Positions 26,131 through 35,343 of a stretch of 64,000 nucleotides of DNA are shown piece after piece. How positions within the stretch are numbered: the first letter of the stretch is position 1; every line of letters begins with the position of its first letter. A program made the translations under genes and the position numbers. The notes under the pieces were generated by a model. The model was given only the letters and a program-made list of their open reading frames with translations, did not search any database and was not told the DNA's origin. This stretch comes from Acidobacteriota bacterium (GTDB lineage Bacteria; Acidobacteriota; Terriglobia; Terriglobales; Acidobacteriaceae). Where the stretch lies: contig JAJXZT010000011.1 in the NCBI GenBank assembly GCA_021779935.1, forward strand, positions 62,001 through 126,000, read 5' to 3'.

Positions 26131-27362
26131 TTCTGGCCTCCTTCGCGTTCCAGCACCGAGTTAACGTCCTTGTCTCCGCGTCCCGAAAGGTTCATCACGA
26201 TCACGTCCTTCGGCGTGTACTGCCGTGCAATCTGCATTACGTACGACACTGCGTGCGATGATTCCAGCGCCGGAATAATTCCTTCCAGTTCAGAAAGCTC
26301 GTGGAACGCTCGAAGCGCCTCGTCGTCTGTCACCGATGTGTATTCGGCACGGCCAGTCTCGCGCAGATAAGCGTGCTCCGGACCCACCGCCGCATAATCC
26401 AGTCCAGCGGAGACCGAGTGTGTCGCTGCAATCTGCCCTGCTTCATCCTGCAGCACAAAGCTGTACGTTCCCTGCAACACTCCTGGCCTTCCTCCCGCGA
26501 AGCGCGCTGCGTGATCGCCCAGACCTTCACCTCGTCCGCCCGCCTCCACTCCGATCAGCCGCACGTCTTGATCGGGCACAAATGCCGTAAACAACCCAAT
26601 CGCATTCGATCCGCCTCCTACGCACGCCACTGCGGCTACCGGTAATTTTCCTTCCTGATCCATTACTTGCTGCCTCGCTTCGTCGCCAATCACTCGCTGG
26701 AACTCGCGCACCATCGTCGGATACGGATGCGGCCCAAGCGCGCTGCCCAGCAGATAATACGTGTCCTTCACGTTCGTCACCCAGTCGCGCAACGCTTCGT
26801 TAATTGCGTCTTTCAACGTGCGCGAACCGGTCTCCACCGCGCGAACTTCCGCGCCCAGCAACCGCATGCGGAAGACATTCAGCGCCTGCCGCGCCATGTC
26901 CTCCGATCCCATGTAGACGACGCACTCCAACCCGAAGCGCGCACACACCGTCGCCGTCGCCACTCCGTGCTGGCCCGCGCCAGTCTCCGCGATAATCCTG
27001 CGCTTCCCCATCCTCCGCGCCAGCAGCACTTGCCCCAGCGCGTTGTTGATCTTGTGCGACCCCGTATGAGAGAGGTCTTCGCGCTTCAGGTAGACGCGTG
27101 CACCGCCCAGCTTTTCCGTCAGCCTCTCCGCAAAATAGAGCGGAGTTGGACGCCCGGAAAAGTTCTGCAACAGTTCTTTCAACTCGTCGCGAAACCCCTC
27201 ATCTTTTCTCGCCACATCAAATGACGATGCCAGCTCGTCGAGCGGCGCCACCAGCGTCTCCGGCACAAACCTGCCTCCAAACGGCCCAAAGAAGCCGGGC
27301 CCGCTCGTATCCACCATCAGCGGATGCGACTTTATCTCTACTGTTTCAGGCAAAACGCACAC
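26127..27362 (-). CDS. trpB: Tryptophan synthase beta subunit
   Basis: The 411-residue PLP enzyme joins indole and serine. The Schiff-base Lys is in [15 protein letters not shown] and the phosphate-binding loop is [10 protein letters not shown]. The start is a GTG with GGGAGT upstream, lying inside the last 17 bases of trpF; a later in-frame ATG at 27317 would also leave a full catalytic domain. Length and motifs match the standard TrpB1 type. Confidence 0.95.
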   Translation of the reverse strand: MCVLPETVEIKSHPLMVDTSGPGFFGPFGGRFVPETLVAPLDELASSFDVARKDEGFRDELKELLQNFSGRPTPLYFAERLTEKLGGARVYLKREDLSHTGSHKINNALGQVLLARRMGKRRIIAETGAGQHGVATATVCARFGLECVVYMGSEDMARQALNVFRMRLLGAEVRAVETGSRTLKDAINEALRDWVTNVKDTYYLLGSALGPHPYPTMVREFQRVIGDEARQQVMDQEGKLPVAAVACVGGGSNAIGLFTAFVPDQDVRLIGVEAGGRGEGLGDHAARFAGGRPGVLQGTYSFVLQDEAGQIAATHSVSAGLDYAAVGPEHAYLRETGRAEYTSVTDDEALRAFHELSELEGIIPALESSHAVSYVMQIARQYTPKDVIVMNLSGRGDKDVNSVLEREGGQK

Positions 27363-27990
27363 TCCCTTTCTGTTCCACCGCGCGTACCGCAGTGATGAAT
27401 TTCTGCACCTTCTCGTAGTCTTTTATCCCCGGAGCCAATTCCAGGCCGCTGCACGCATCCACCGCGTCCGGTGCGGCCACTCGGATTGCCTCCGCGACAT
27501 TTTCAGGATTCAGTCCACCTGCCACCATCACGCTGCGCCCCACATTTCGCGCCTGCCGCGCAATCTTCCAGTCGAATGTCTTCCCCGATCCACCAAATTC
27601 CGCCGTAGCCGCGTCCAGCAGCACCGTCTTCACCGGAAACAACTCGATCGCCAGCATCTCGTCGCCCGCGCCAACACGGAACACTTTGATGACTTCGAGA
27701 TCTGAAAGTTCTGCGCAGAACTCCGGCGTCTCGTCGCCGTGCAATTGCACCACTCCAAGGCCCGCCTCCAGTGCAATCTTCCGTACATCCGCCGGACTGG
27801 CCTCATTGACGAAAACGCCCACACAGACCGCCTTCGCGCCGACCTCTTCCACGATCACCCGCGCCCGCGCCGGTTCTATAAAACGCGGGCTCTTGCGGTA
27901 GAAGTTGAAGCCGAGCATGTCCGCGCCCAGATGCGCAGCCGTCATCGCGTCTTCCAGCGATGTAATTCCGCACACCTTTATGCTGATCAC
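27346..27990 (-). CDS. trpF: Phosphoribosylanthranilate isomerase
   Basis: The 214-residue barrel performs the Amadori rearrangement of phosphoribosylanthranilate. It begins [14 protein letters not shown] with the catalytic Cys, has [13 protein letters not shown], the catalytic Asp region [21 protein letters not shown], and the phosphate site [12 protein letters not shown]. It overlaps trpC by 4 bases and trpB by 17. Confidence 0.95.
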   Translation of the reverse strand: MISIKVCGITSLEDAMTAAHLGADMLGFNFYRKSPRFIEPARARVIVEEVGAKAVCVGVFVNEASPADVRKIALEAGLGVVQLHGDETPEFCAELSDLEVIKVFRVGAGDEMLAIELFPVKTVLLDAATAEFGGSGKTFDWKIARQARNVGRSVMVAGGLNPENVAEAIRVAAPDAVDACSGLELAPGIKDYEKVQKFITAVRAVEQKGSVRFA

Positions 27991-28796
27991 CGGCGCACCT
28001 CCGCGGCCATCAACCCGCGCAGTGTCGACTCTGGATCGCCGGATCTCATCAGTGTTTCTCCGATCAGAAATGCGGCGTACCCGGCGGCGCGCAGCTTCTG
28101 TAAATCCTCCGCGGTCCGCAATCCGCTCTCGCTCACCGCCACCACGTCAGGCCGCAAATGTTGCGCCAACTCAAACGACGTCTCCACCCGTACTTGCAGC
28201 GTTGACAGGTTCCTATTGTTCACGCCAACAATCCTCGCCCCCGCCCCGTACGCCGCCTCGAGTTCGTCCCCAGTGTGAACTTCCACCAGCGCATCCATGC
28301 CAAGCTCGTCTTCTGCCAACATGCGCAACCCACGCAACTCGTCCACCTTGAGCGCCGCCACGATCAGCAAAATCGCGTCCGCACCCGTCGCCGCCGCCTC
28401 ATACACGTGGTGTTCGTCGATCGTGAAATCCTTGCGCAATAGAGGAAGCGCCACTGACTCTCGAACCGAGCGCAGATCCTCCAACGATCCGCCGAAGTAA
28501 TGCGGCTCGGTCAGTACGGAAATCGCAGCCGCTCCCGCACACTCATACGCGCGCGCCACTTCCGTTGAATTCGCGCCGGCGCAAATCGCTCCCGCCGACG
28601 GGGAGCTGCGCTTGACCTCGGCAATCACATTTATTCTGTCGTCGCGCTGCAGTTCTCTGCGGAAGCGATGGGGCGCCGCATTTCTGCGCGCATGCAGTGC
28701 ATCGAGTCTCGTTCGTTCGCGCTCCGTTTGCGTCACTTGTGCCAAGTCGATGCGCTTTGCTTCCACCATCTTTTCAAGGAACGCCGAGTCACTCAT
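27987..28796 (-). CDS. trpC: Indole-3-glycerol phosphate synthase
   Basis: The start at 28796 is fixed by an ATGA overlap with the trpD stop and by the family N-terminus (MSDSAFLEKMVEAKRIDL); the longer reading frame to 29402 is an overlap with trpD. The 269-residue enzyme closes the indole ring. Motifs are VIAEVKRSSPSAG with the catalytic Lys, SVLTEPHYFGGSLEDL, LLRKDFTID, IVGVNNRNLSTL and AVSESGL. Confidence 0.95.
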   Translation of the reverse strand: MSDSAFLEKMVEAKRIDLAQVTQTERERTRLDALHARRNAAPHRFRRELQRDDRINVIAEVKRSSPSAGAICAGANSTEVARAYECAGAAAISVLTEPHYFGGSLEDLRSVRESVALPLLRKDFTIDEHHVYEAAATGADAILLIVAALKVDELRGLRMLAEDELGMDALVEVHTGDELEAAYGAGARIVGVNNRNLSTLQVRVETSFELAQHLRPDVVAVSESGLRTAEDLQKLRAAGYAAFLIGETLMRSGDPESTLRGLMAAEVRR

Positions 28797-29890
28797 TGCG
28801 TCACCTCGCCGTTCCCGTTCGTCATTGCGCGGAGGCCATCCAGCCTTCGCATCGCTTCTCCAGACACGATCGCTCTTCGCGCCGCCTCCGCTGCCTCGTG
28901 CAGGTCCATTCTTCTTGCCACGTGCAACGCCGCCGCCGCGTTCAGCACAACCAGATCTGTCGCAATGCGGTCCGCTGTTCCATCCAGCACACTCAGCACG
29001 GTCGCCGCGTTTTCCGCGGCAGATACACCACGCAGGTTGCCGCAGATACCGCGCTCTATCCCAAACTCTTCCGGAGACACGGTTCGCTCGCGCACCTTGC
29101 CTACTTCCACTTCCATCACGTACGTTTCTCCTGCGATCGTCACCTCGTCCAGACCGTCGCAGCCGTGCACCACCCAGGCTCGCTTGCATCCCAATGACGC
29201 CAGCGCCTCCGCCATCGCGGCCTGTAATGTGCGGTCGCCAACGCCCAGCACCTGGTACGCGGCTCCTGCCGGATTGCAAAGCGGACCAATCAGGTTGAAA
29301 ACAGTTCGAATTCCGAGTTCGCGGCGTACGCTTGCGACGCGTGCAGCGGCTGGATGGTAGAGCGGGGCAAAGAGGAAGCAGATACCAAGCTCGCGCAGAC
29401 ATCGCTCGGCCGTATCTCGACTCGTATCGATTTTCACGCCCAATGCCGTCAGCAGGTCCGCACTTCCCGAGCGGCTCGTCGCTGCCCTTGCGCCGTGTTT
29501 CGCGATCGGCAACCCTGCCGCCGCAATCACGAATGCCGCCGCTGTTGAGACGTTGAACGTCTTCGCGCGGCTTGCGCCTGTCCCTGCCGTGTCGATAACG
29601 GGTTCCGTTGACGACTGGAGGTGCAGCATCCGTTGCCGCATGCCTTCTGCCATGCCGGCCAGTTCCTCGCTGGTTTCGCCCTTCGCCGCCAGCGACGCCA
29701 GCACCGCCGCAATCTGTGCGTCTGTTACGCCCTGCGCCAGCATCAATCCGAGCAGTTCGGCGGCCTCCTGCTTGGTCAGGTTTTGGCCGTTCAGCAAGTG
29801 CCGCAAATGCTGGTGCAGCCGGTCAGACACGTCGGCATTTTCCACGCTGGGAGAATTGCCCGTCATCGGTACATGAATTTGTGAGGACAT
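28793..29890 (-). CDS. trpD: Anthranilate phosphoribosyltransferase
   Basis: The start at 29890 (MSSQIHVP) is preferred over 29926 because AAGGA lies 6 bases upstream. The 365-residue enzyme transfers phosphoribose to anthranilate. It has the signature DTAGTGASRAKTFNVST, KHGARAATSRSGSADLL and MAEALASLGCKRAWVVHG. It is the first structural gene of the trp operon and follows the leader peptide by about 92 bases. Its ribosome-binding site can pair with the leader RNA, which may be part of the control. Confidence 0.94.
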   Translation of the reverse strand: MSSQIHVPMTGNSPSVENADVSDRLHQHLRHLLNGQNLTKQEAAELLGLMLAQGVTDAQIAAVLASLAAKGETSEELAGMAEGMRQRMLHLQSSTEPVIDTAGTGASRAKTFNVSTAAAFVIAAAGLPIAKHGARAATSRSGSADLLTALGVKIDTSRDTAERCLRELGICFLFAPLYHPAAARVASVRRELGIRTVFNLIGPLCNPAGAAYQVLGVGDRTLQAAMAEALASLGCKRAWVVHGCDGLDEVTIAGETYVMEVEVGKVRERTVSPEEFGIERGICGNLRGVSAAENAATVLSVLDGTADRIATDLVVLNAAAALHVARRMDLHEAAEAARRAIVSGEAMRRLDGLRAMTNGNGEVTQ

Positions 29891-29967
29891 CCCGGTTCCT
29901 TCTCCGACGTGAATGCACAAGCGCACGCCAGTTGAATCGAGTCATTCAGTTTTAGTTGATTAGGTTC

Positions 29968-30014
29968 AGGAACGCGCCTGGCTTACAGGCACACGACGGT
30001 GAAGGACCACCATC
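29968..30014 (-). promoter_or_regulatory. Putative trp attenuation hairpins
   Basis: In RNA sense GAUGGUG and CACCGUC (29995-30014) pair over 7 bases, with the tandem Trp codons in the 5' arm and loop. GUGCCUG and CAGGCGC (29974-29992) form a second 7-bp hairpin that contains the leader stop codon. GUUCCU just after it can pair with AGGAAC in the trpD ribosome-binding region. There is no U-run, so translational or Rho-linked attenuation is more likely than a classical terminator. Confidence 0.45.
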
Positions 30015-30057
30015 GGCGGGACCATCGACGAGCTTCGGTTGGATGGCTACTGCTCAT
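29983..30057 (-). CDS. trpL: trp operon leader peptide
   Basis: This 24-residue reading frame (ATG at 30057, TAA at 29985) contains RRWSRRWWSF, which is three Trp codons at positions 12, 16 and 17. Trp is a rare residue, and a cluster like this just upstream of trpD is the mark of ribosome-mediated attenuation. The predicted -10 box is only 12 bases before the ATG, so the mRNA would be nearly leaderless; no ribosome-binding site is visible. Ribosome stalling at residues 16-17 would open the hairpin at 29995-30014. Confidence 0.75.
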   Translation of the reverse strand: MSSSHPTEARRWSRRWWSFTVVCL

Positions 30058-30069
30058 AGACGTAAAAAG

Positions 30070-30101
30070 ATTATCACCGTGCGCTGTGATCCGCAAGGCA
30101 A
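30070..30101 (-). promoter_or_regulatory. Predicted trp operon promoter
   Basis: GATAAT (30075-30070, minus strand) is a strong -10 element. Candidate -35 elements are TTGCGG at 15 bases or TTGCCT at 20 bases, neither at ideal spacing. The start would fall near 30063, about 6 bases before the leader-peptide ATG. Confidence 0.5.
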
Positions 30102-30116
30102 TTTGAGATCGTGCTG

Positions 30117-30515
30117 CTACCGCAACGTATAGAGGTACGCCGCAATGTCGCGCGCTTGCTGCTCCGTGACACCAAGATTTGGCATCTGTGTGCCAGAAAC
30201 TACTTCATTCGGCTGCTGAATCCACTCCACCAGGTTCTCTGGCGTGTTTGGAAGTTTCTTCGCAATTGTCTGCCGATCAAACCAGTGCTCCAGCGACGGT
30301 CCCTTCTTGTCGGCTGCTCCAGGCACGCTCTGTATCCCCGGAATCACGTGACACCCCGCGCACGCAAACCGCTGGATCGCAATCTTCCCCGACTCTGGAT
30401 CGCCGCCAGTCATGCTTTTGGCATGCTCGATTATGATGCGCTGGTTCCACCATTTGCACCCGCTGGTCATCAGCATTGCCAGTGCAGCCGTGATTATTGC
30501 CAATCGTTTCGCCAC
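30117..30515 (-). CDS. Lipoprotein c-type cytochrome
   Basis: The 132-residue protein has a lipoprotein signal (AIITAALAMLMTSGC). It is followed by a monohaem cytochrome domain with FACAGCHVIPG (about residues 50-60) and Met in SGTQMPNLGV as probable axial ligand. It would be tethered to the membrane on the periplasmic side. The gene stands alone upstream of the trp promoter. The electron partner is not indicated by context. Confidence 0.85.
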   Translation of the reverse strand: MAKRLAIITAALAMLMTSGCKWWNQRIIIEHAKSMTGGDPESGKIAIQRFACAGCHVIPGIQSVPGAADKKGPSLEHWFDRQTIAKKLPNTPENLVEWIQQPNEVVSGTQMPNLGVTEQQARDIAAYLYTLR

Positions 30516-30601
30516 TATTGGTCTCCTTCTACAGAATAAACCCTCCTTCGCATTTCTCTTCTATTTCGTTCCGGCATCTCGACCTGCGATACACTTATGG
30601 C

Positions 30602-30709
30602 ATGGGCATTGCGAATCTTCTCGTGATCGCCGCCGTCGCCGTTGTTGCGATCGCGCTGATTCTCCACCGCGTCATCGGACGGAAGTCCAAGCCCTCCTGC
30701 TGCAAGTAG
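30602..30709 (+). CDS. Possible FeoB-associated Cys-rich small membrane protein
   Basis: Only 35 residues: one membrane helix (NLLVIAAVAVVAIALILHRVI) followed by GRKSKPSCCK. This helix plus basic segment plus C-terminal cysteines resembles the small proteins found with FeoB iron transporters, but no feo gene is in the window. The ribosome-binding site is weak, so the call is tentative. Confidence 0.4.
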   Translation: MGIANLLVIAAVAVVAIALILHRVIGRKSKPSCCK

Positions 30710-31016
30710 AAAGCCGCCCGCATCTTTCGTCGATGGCATTCCCAACCCGGTCCACAGGCTGAGACGACTGCAAATCGGGGCTGCTTCTTGCGAAATCGTC
30801 CCCTTCACAGTGCAATGGCCACCTTCAGGCCGACGTTTTCGGGAAAGTATCGTCAATTCCCACGCACTGTGATGCAGGTCACTCCACCTTCACCCACGGG
30901 TCACCGCACAGCAACATGTGACCGCCTAGACTAAAAGGTGGAGCATCGTGCCATTCTTTTCTTAATACCCACGCGCCCATGGCGCGGACACTGCGATGCC
31001 CGCCAGGGGATCTTAT
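30710..31016 (+). promoter_or_regulatory. Upstream region of malic enzyme
   Basis: This 307-base gap contains a CRP/FNR-type box at 30868-30883, an inverted repeat GGTCAC...GTGACC (30899-30923) and a possible -10 element TAGACT (30927-30932). No gene is supported. Confidence 0.45.
30868..30883. promoter_or_regulatory. CRP/FNR-type site before malic enzyme
   Basis: TGTGATGCAGGTCACT matches TGTGA-N6-TCACA except for the last base. With the -10 candidate TAGACT the site would be centred about 63 bases upstream of the start, a class I activator position. Confidence 0.45.
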
Positions 31017-32342
31017 ATGTATTCGATTCTTAAGCAGGAAGCGTTGCACTACCACTTTGGCAGCCGACCCGGGAAGATCGAGGTTACGCCGACGAAGTCG
31101 TGCGCCACGCAGCATGATCTCAGCCTGGCGTACACGCCCGGCGTTGCCGAACCGTGCCTCAAGATCCAGAACGATCCGCACACGGCCTATGATTACACCT
31201 CGCGCGGCAATCTCGTCGGAGTTGTCAGCAACGGAACCGCGGTCCTAGGATTGGGCAACATCGGGGCGCTCGCAGGCAAGCCCGTAATGGAAGGCAAGGG
31301 CGTCCTGTTCAAGAGATTTGCGGATATCGACGTGTTCGATCTCGAAGTCGGCACCGAGAATGCGGACGAAGTCATCCGCCTGTGCCAGCTTCTCGAGCCC
31401 ACCTTCGGTGGCATCAACCTCGAGGACATCAAGGCGCCTGAATGCTTTTACATTGAAGAGACTTTGAAGCGCACCATGGGCATTCCTGTATTTCACGATG
31501 ACCAGCACGGCACGGCCATCATCTCGGGCGCGGGACTTATCAATGCTCTCGAAATTGTCGGCAAGCGCATCGAGGACGTTAAGGTTGTCTTCAATGGCGC
31601 CGGCGCCGCCGGAATCGCCTGCGCGTCCTTCTATGTCGAACTCGGCGTACGTCCGGAAAACCTCCTGCTCTGCGACACCAAGGGCGTCATTTACACCGGG
31701 CGCACTTCCGGCATGAACGAGTACAAGGCGCGTTTCGCTCGCCCCACCGACGCTCGCACGCTGGCCGAAGCCATGATTGGAGCTGACGTTTTCGTTGGTT
31801 GCTCCGTCAAGGGCTGTGTCACGCAGGACATGGTCCGCTCAATGGCGCCGAATCCGATCGTCTTCGCCATGGCCAACCCGGACCCGGAGATCGGCTATCC
31901 GGAAGCCATCGCCGCGCGCCCCGACGTCATTATCGCCACAGGCCGCTCCGACTATCCCAACCAGATCAACAACGTCCTCGGCTTCCCGTTCATCTTCCGC
32001 GCCGCACTCGACGTTCGCGCCACGCAGATCAACGAAGCGATGAAGGTCGCCGCCGCGCACGCCCTTGCCGGCCTGGCGCGGCAACCGGTCACGCAGGAAG
32101 TGCTCGAGGCCTACAACCTGAAGGAGCTCACGTTCGGCCCCGAGTACATCATTCCCAAGCCATTTGACTCGCGCGTCCTGGTCACCGAGGCTCTGGCCGT
32201 CGCCAAGGCCGCCATCGAAACCGGTGTTGCCCGCGAACCGGTCAACCTCAGCAGCTATCGCTGCCAGTTGGAGAAGCGGCTCGAGCACATTCATCACACG
32301 CACGTGCAGCAGGAGACCGCCGTCGCTGCGGCAGCCTTCTAA
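31017..32342 (+). CDS. Malic enzyme (oxaloacetate-decarboxylating malate dehydrogenase)
   Basis: It oxidatively decarboxylates malate to pyruvate, giving NAD(P)H. The start at 31017 has AGGGG 7 bases upstream; an ATG at 30996 lies before that site. The 441-residue protein has the malic domain ([43 protein letters not shown]) and a Rossmann domain with [16 protein letters not shown]. It resembles the catalytic half of MaeB but has no phosphotransacetylase domain. Cofactor choice cannot be told from sequence here. A terminator follows. Confidence 0.92.
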   Translation: MYSILKQEALHYHFGSRPGKIEVTPTKSCATQHDLSLAYTPGVAEPCLKIQNDPHTAYDYTSRGNLVGVVSNGTAVLGLGNIGALAGKPVMEGKGVLFKRFADIDVFDLEVGTENADEVIRLCQLLEPTFGGINLEDIKAPECFYIEETLKRTMGIPVFHDDQHGTAIISGAGLINALEIVGKRIEDVKVVFNGAGAAGIACASFYVELGVRPENLLLCDTKGVIYTGRTSGMNEYKARFARPTDARTLAEAMIGADVFVGCSVKGCVTQDMVRSMAPNPIVFAMANPDPEIGYPEAIAARPDVIIATGRSDYPNQINNVLGFPFIFRAALDVRATQINEAMKVAAAHALAGLARQPVTQEVLEAYNLKELTFGPEYIIPKPFDSRVLVTEALAVAKAAIETGVAREPVNLSSYRCQLEKRLEHIHHTHVQQETAVAAAAF

Positions 32343-32374
32343 AGCTGTGCCATCTGCCACTTTGGGTAAAAGAT

Positions 32375-32410
32375 AGGGCGCGAATCATACGATCCGCGCC
32401 CTGACTTTTT
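32375..32410 (+). terminator. Terminator after malic enzyme
   Basis: AGGGCGCG and CGCGCCCT form an 8-bp stem with a 12-base loop, followed by gactttttg. Confidence 0.75.
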
Positions 32411-32426
32411 GCCTTTCGCGATTTCG

Positions 32427-34001
32427 CTATTCTTCCACTTTCCAGATTGTGTCGAGCACGGTGCCGTCCACCCACTTGACCACTGCCACCGGCTCATCCG
32501 TGAGGCGCGCTTTCTGCGGCTTTCCGCCACAAATTTTTTCCACTTCGTCTTTGATCTCCTCGATCGGCCGCACCGGCAGTGCACTTCCCTTCACGGCGTC
32601 CAGCAGGTCCTGCCTCCGCGGGTTAATCGCGATGCCGCGCTCGGTCACGATCACGTCGATCAGTTCTCCTGGCCCGGTCAGCGTCGTCACTTCGTCCACG
32701 ATCACCGGGATGCGGTCGCGGAACGACGGCAGCGCCAGGATCGTGCAGCCTGCGTACAGACAGTTCTGCCATCCGCCAATGCCGTGCAGCAGGCGTCCGT
32801 CCGAATGTGTCACCACGTTGCCGTTGAAGTTCACGTCCACTTCCGTCGCTCCCAGCACCACGGCGTCCACCTGCGAGGCGATGTTGCCCTTGCCGTGGAA
32901 GTTGTACGACGTAAACGGAGAGGTCATGATGTGCCGCGCGTCCGTACCCATCGAGCGCACGCCGTCAAGGTCGAACGTCTGCCCGTCGAGGATGTAATCC
33001 ATCAGCCCTTCTTGCAGCATCTCCACCAGGTACTTCGTCGAGCCGCCGCGCACGAAGCGCGCCTTCACTCCCGCCTCGCGCATATACCCGCGCAGATAAT
33101 CGACGAATGCCAATGCAATGCCGCCCGCACCCGCCTGGAACGAGAACCCGTCGCGCATGATCCCCGTCACCTTCAGGAACTGCGCCACCATCTGTGCGAT
33201 TTTCAGCCGGTCGGGCGAACGCGTGATCTGTGTCGTACCGCTGACGATTTTCGACGGATCGCCAATCGACGGCGCCTCCACCACGTAATCCACGTTGTTG
33301 CCCTGTATCTGCCACGGCACGCACGGAAACGGCACGAGGTTGTCCGTCACCACGATCACCTTGTCGGCGTACATCGAATCCGCCAGCGCAAACCCCAACC
33401 CGCCGCACGCCGACTTTCCCTGCACGCCGTTCGCATTGCCGAACAGATCAGCCGTCGGGGCCGCGATCACCGCGATGTCTACATGCACTTCTCCATCCTG
33501 GATCGCCTGCCACCGGCCGCCGTGCGAACGTAACACGCCATGGCCGCGCATTTTGCCATGTGAACAGTAATCGCCCAGCGGGCCGTTCATTGATCCCTCG
33601 ATGTGATGCACCACGCCCCGCTCCATCAGGTCGATCACCGGCGCGTGGCACGGAAACGACGCGCTCGGGAACCACCGCAGATCTTTCACGCCGAGACTCG
33701 CCGCCAGTTGCAGCGCTTCCAGCGCAACTCGGTCGCCGTCGCGCAGATGATGATGGCTCGAGATCGTCATGCCGTCGGAGAGACCGCACTTCTTCAGCGC
33801 CGTCAGCAGGTCAGGCACGCGCTTGTCGCCGTTCTTCGGGTAATCCGCGTTGGACCGCACCGCCGGCGCCGCTTTCTTCCCGCTCGGCCGGTACTCATCC
33901 ACTCCTGGAAACGCAACTTCCTCGCGCCCGTTTACCACCGACGGCACCAGCCGTCCCACCGCATTCCGCACCATCTCCGCCGTCTTCACCGCGTCCGCCA
34001 T
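32427..34001 (-). CDS. citF: Citrate lyase alpha subunit (CoA-transferase type)
   Basis: CitF exchanges the acyl group of the lyase carrier for citrate. The start at 34001 (MADAVKTAEM) has AAGGG 6 bases upstream. The 524-residue protein matches the family throughout: ISSHHHLRDGD near the N-terminus, GSMNGPLGDYCSHGKMRGHGV, GFSFQAGAGGIALAF, FHGKGNIASQVDAVVLGATEVD, and a C-terminal VDGTVLDTIWKV. It is the last gene of the tricarboxylate cluster. No citC, citX or citG is nearby to make or attach the usual prosthetic group. Confidence 0.9.
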   Translation of the reverse strand: MADAVKTAEMVRNAVGRLVPSVVNGREEVAFPGVDEYRPSGKKAAPAVRSNADYPKNGDKRVPDLLTALKKCGLSDGMTISSHHHLRDGDRVALEALQLAASLGVKDLRWFPSASFPCHAPVIDLMERGVVHHIEGSMNGPLGDYCSHGKMRGHGVLRSHGGRWQAIQDGEVHVDIAVIAAPTADLFGNANGVQGKSACGGLGFALADSMYADKVIVVTDNLVPFPCVPWQIQGNNVDYVVEAPSIGDPSKIVSGTTQITRSPDRLKIAQMVAQFLKVTGIMRDGFSFQAGAGGIALAFVDYLRGYMREAGVKARFVRGGSTKYLVEMLQEGLMDYILDGQTFDLDGVRSMGTDARHIMTSPFTSYNFHGKGNIASQVDAVVLGATEVDVNFNGNVVTHSDGRLLHGIGGWQNCLYAGCTILALPSFRDRIPVIVDEVTTLTGPGELIDVIVTERGIAINPRRQDLLDAVKGSALPVRPIEEIKDEVEKICGGKPQKARLTDEPVAVVKWVDGTVLDTIWKVEE

Positions 34002-34080
34002 CTTCTGCCCTTCCCTCAATCCTCAACCATTCTCGTCACAATCGAACCAGCGCTCTTTTGCTTTCAAATTCGACACTCCA

Positions 34081-34101
34081 AAAATCCGGCAATTCGAAAA
34101 T
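34081..34101. repeat. Intergenic repeat, copy 1
   Basis: AAAATCCGGCAATTCG (34081-34096) recurs exactly at 41191-41206. Both copies sit in short AT-rich gaps just before the 3' end of a leftward gene and are followed some bases later by tccccatct. It is likely a member of a dispersed genomic repeat family. Confidence 0.5.
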
Positions 34102-35310
34102 TCACACAATCCCCATCTGCTTCGCCCGCTCCACCAGCTTCACTGCGCGAAGGACTACCGGCGCGTCAATCATCTTCGAACCCAGGCTGACGACGCCCGT
34201 TCCCTTCGCCTGCGCTTCGTCGAACGCCGCCACGATTTTCAGCGCCTTTTCGATCTCCGACGCTGTCGGTGCGAACGCCTTGTGGATTACCGGGATCTGC
34301 ATCGGGTGTATGCAGCCCATGCCTTCGAAGCCGAGCGATCGCGACTGCTCGCCCCACTTCGCCAGCCCGTCTATGTCGCCAACGTCGCCGAACACCGAAT
34401 CGATCGCTTGCAATCCTGCGCCCCTCGCGGCATTCACCAGCCGCATGCGCGCATAGAGCGACTCCTCGCCCGTTTTCGTTTTCGCCACGCCGAGATCGGC
34501 TGTGTAGTCTTCCAGCCCGATCGTTAGCGCCACGACGCGATCCGAGGCCGTGGCGATTGCAAACGCATTCTCGATTCCCAGCGCCGACTCCAGGATCGGC
34601 ATCAGCCACATCGGCTGCGTCAGCCCGAGACGCTGCGCAATCTGCGTGATCGCCTGATCCACTTCGATCACCTGCTTCGCGTGCTCCACCTTCGGAATCA
34701 GGATCAGATCCGGCTGTTCCGGCACCACTTCTTCCAGGTCCTGCATCCCCATCGGCAACTGGTTGATGCGCACCATGCGCTCGGCGGCGCCGAAGTCCAC
34801 CTCGCGCAAAGCATTCCGCACCAGCACGCGCGAGGTGTCCTTCTCGTTCGCATGCACCGAGTCTTCCAGGTCCAGGATCACCGCGTCCGGCCCGTGCAAT
34901 CCCGCGTTGATGAAGTACTTCGGTTCCGCGCCTGGCAGGTAAAGCCGCGAGCGTCGCAGCCTGTCCTGCGCCGTACCGCCCTTGTGCGCGGCTTTCTCCG
35001 GCAGAGACTTCTTACCCTCGCCCGCACCGGCCCTCCGCACGGCGGCTTCCACGCGCGCCGCAATCACAAACGGCAGTGCCCCCTCGTCGATCACGGCCAC
35101 ACGCGCATACGCCACGCCGAGATCGCGCAGCACGCTCTGCACCTGTGCCCGGATCGCGTCGCCATAAAACGCTCCGACGCGCGACTTCAACTCCACTGTC
35201 ACTCCGCCTTGCGAGCGCAGCTCTACCGTTACATGGCAGTCGGAGCGCACGTCTTTTCCCATGCGCCCCGCCTCGCCGCACTTTCCCGCCACTACTTCGG
35301 CCGTACTCAT
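34102..35310 (-). CDS. citE: CitD-CitE fusion: citrate lyase carrier-like plus beta subunit
   Basis: Residues about 20-95 match the citrate lyase acyl-carrier CitD (VELKSRVGAFYGDAIRAQVQ and EGALPFVIAARVEAAVRRA). Residues about 115-400 match CitE (RLRRSRLYLPGAEPKYFINA, DAVILDLEDSVH, MVRINQLP, GMGCIHPMQIPVI). CitD and CitE are normally separate. The carrier segment that should read AGTLESSD, with the Ser bearing the prosthetic group, reads AGRMGKDVRSD, so the usual serine is missing. The CitE half may therefore work on free CoA thioesters. An Ala/Lys-rich linker joins the parts. Confidence 0.85.
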   Translation of the reverse strand: MSTAEVVAGKCGEAGRMGKDVRSDCHVTVELRSQGGVTVELKSRVGAFYGDAIRAQVQSVLRDLGVAYARVAVIDEGALPFVIAARVEAAVRRAGAGEGKKSLPEKAAHKGGTAQDRLRRSRLYLPGAEPKYFINAGLHGPDAVILDLEDSVHANEKDTSRVLVRNALREVDFGAAERMVRINQLPMGMQDLEEVVPEQPDLILIPKVEHAKQVIEVDQAITQIAQRLGLTQPMWLMPILESALGIENAFAIATASDRVVALTIGLEDYTADLGVAKTKTGEESLYARMRLVNAARGAGLQAIDSVFGDVGDIDGLAKWGEQSRSLGFEGMGCIHPMQIPVIHKAFAPTASEIEKALKIVAAFDEAQAKGTGVVSLGSKMIDAPVVLRAVKLVERAKQMGIV

Positions 35311-35343
35311 TGGTATCCTCTCGTCTCGCCATTCCGGCGACGG

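Noticed and set aside
27987-29402. 471-residue form of TrpC
   Set aside because: The extra 202 residues overlap trpD in another frame. The ATGA junction at 28796 and the family N-terminus fix the real start.
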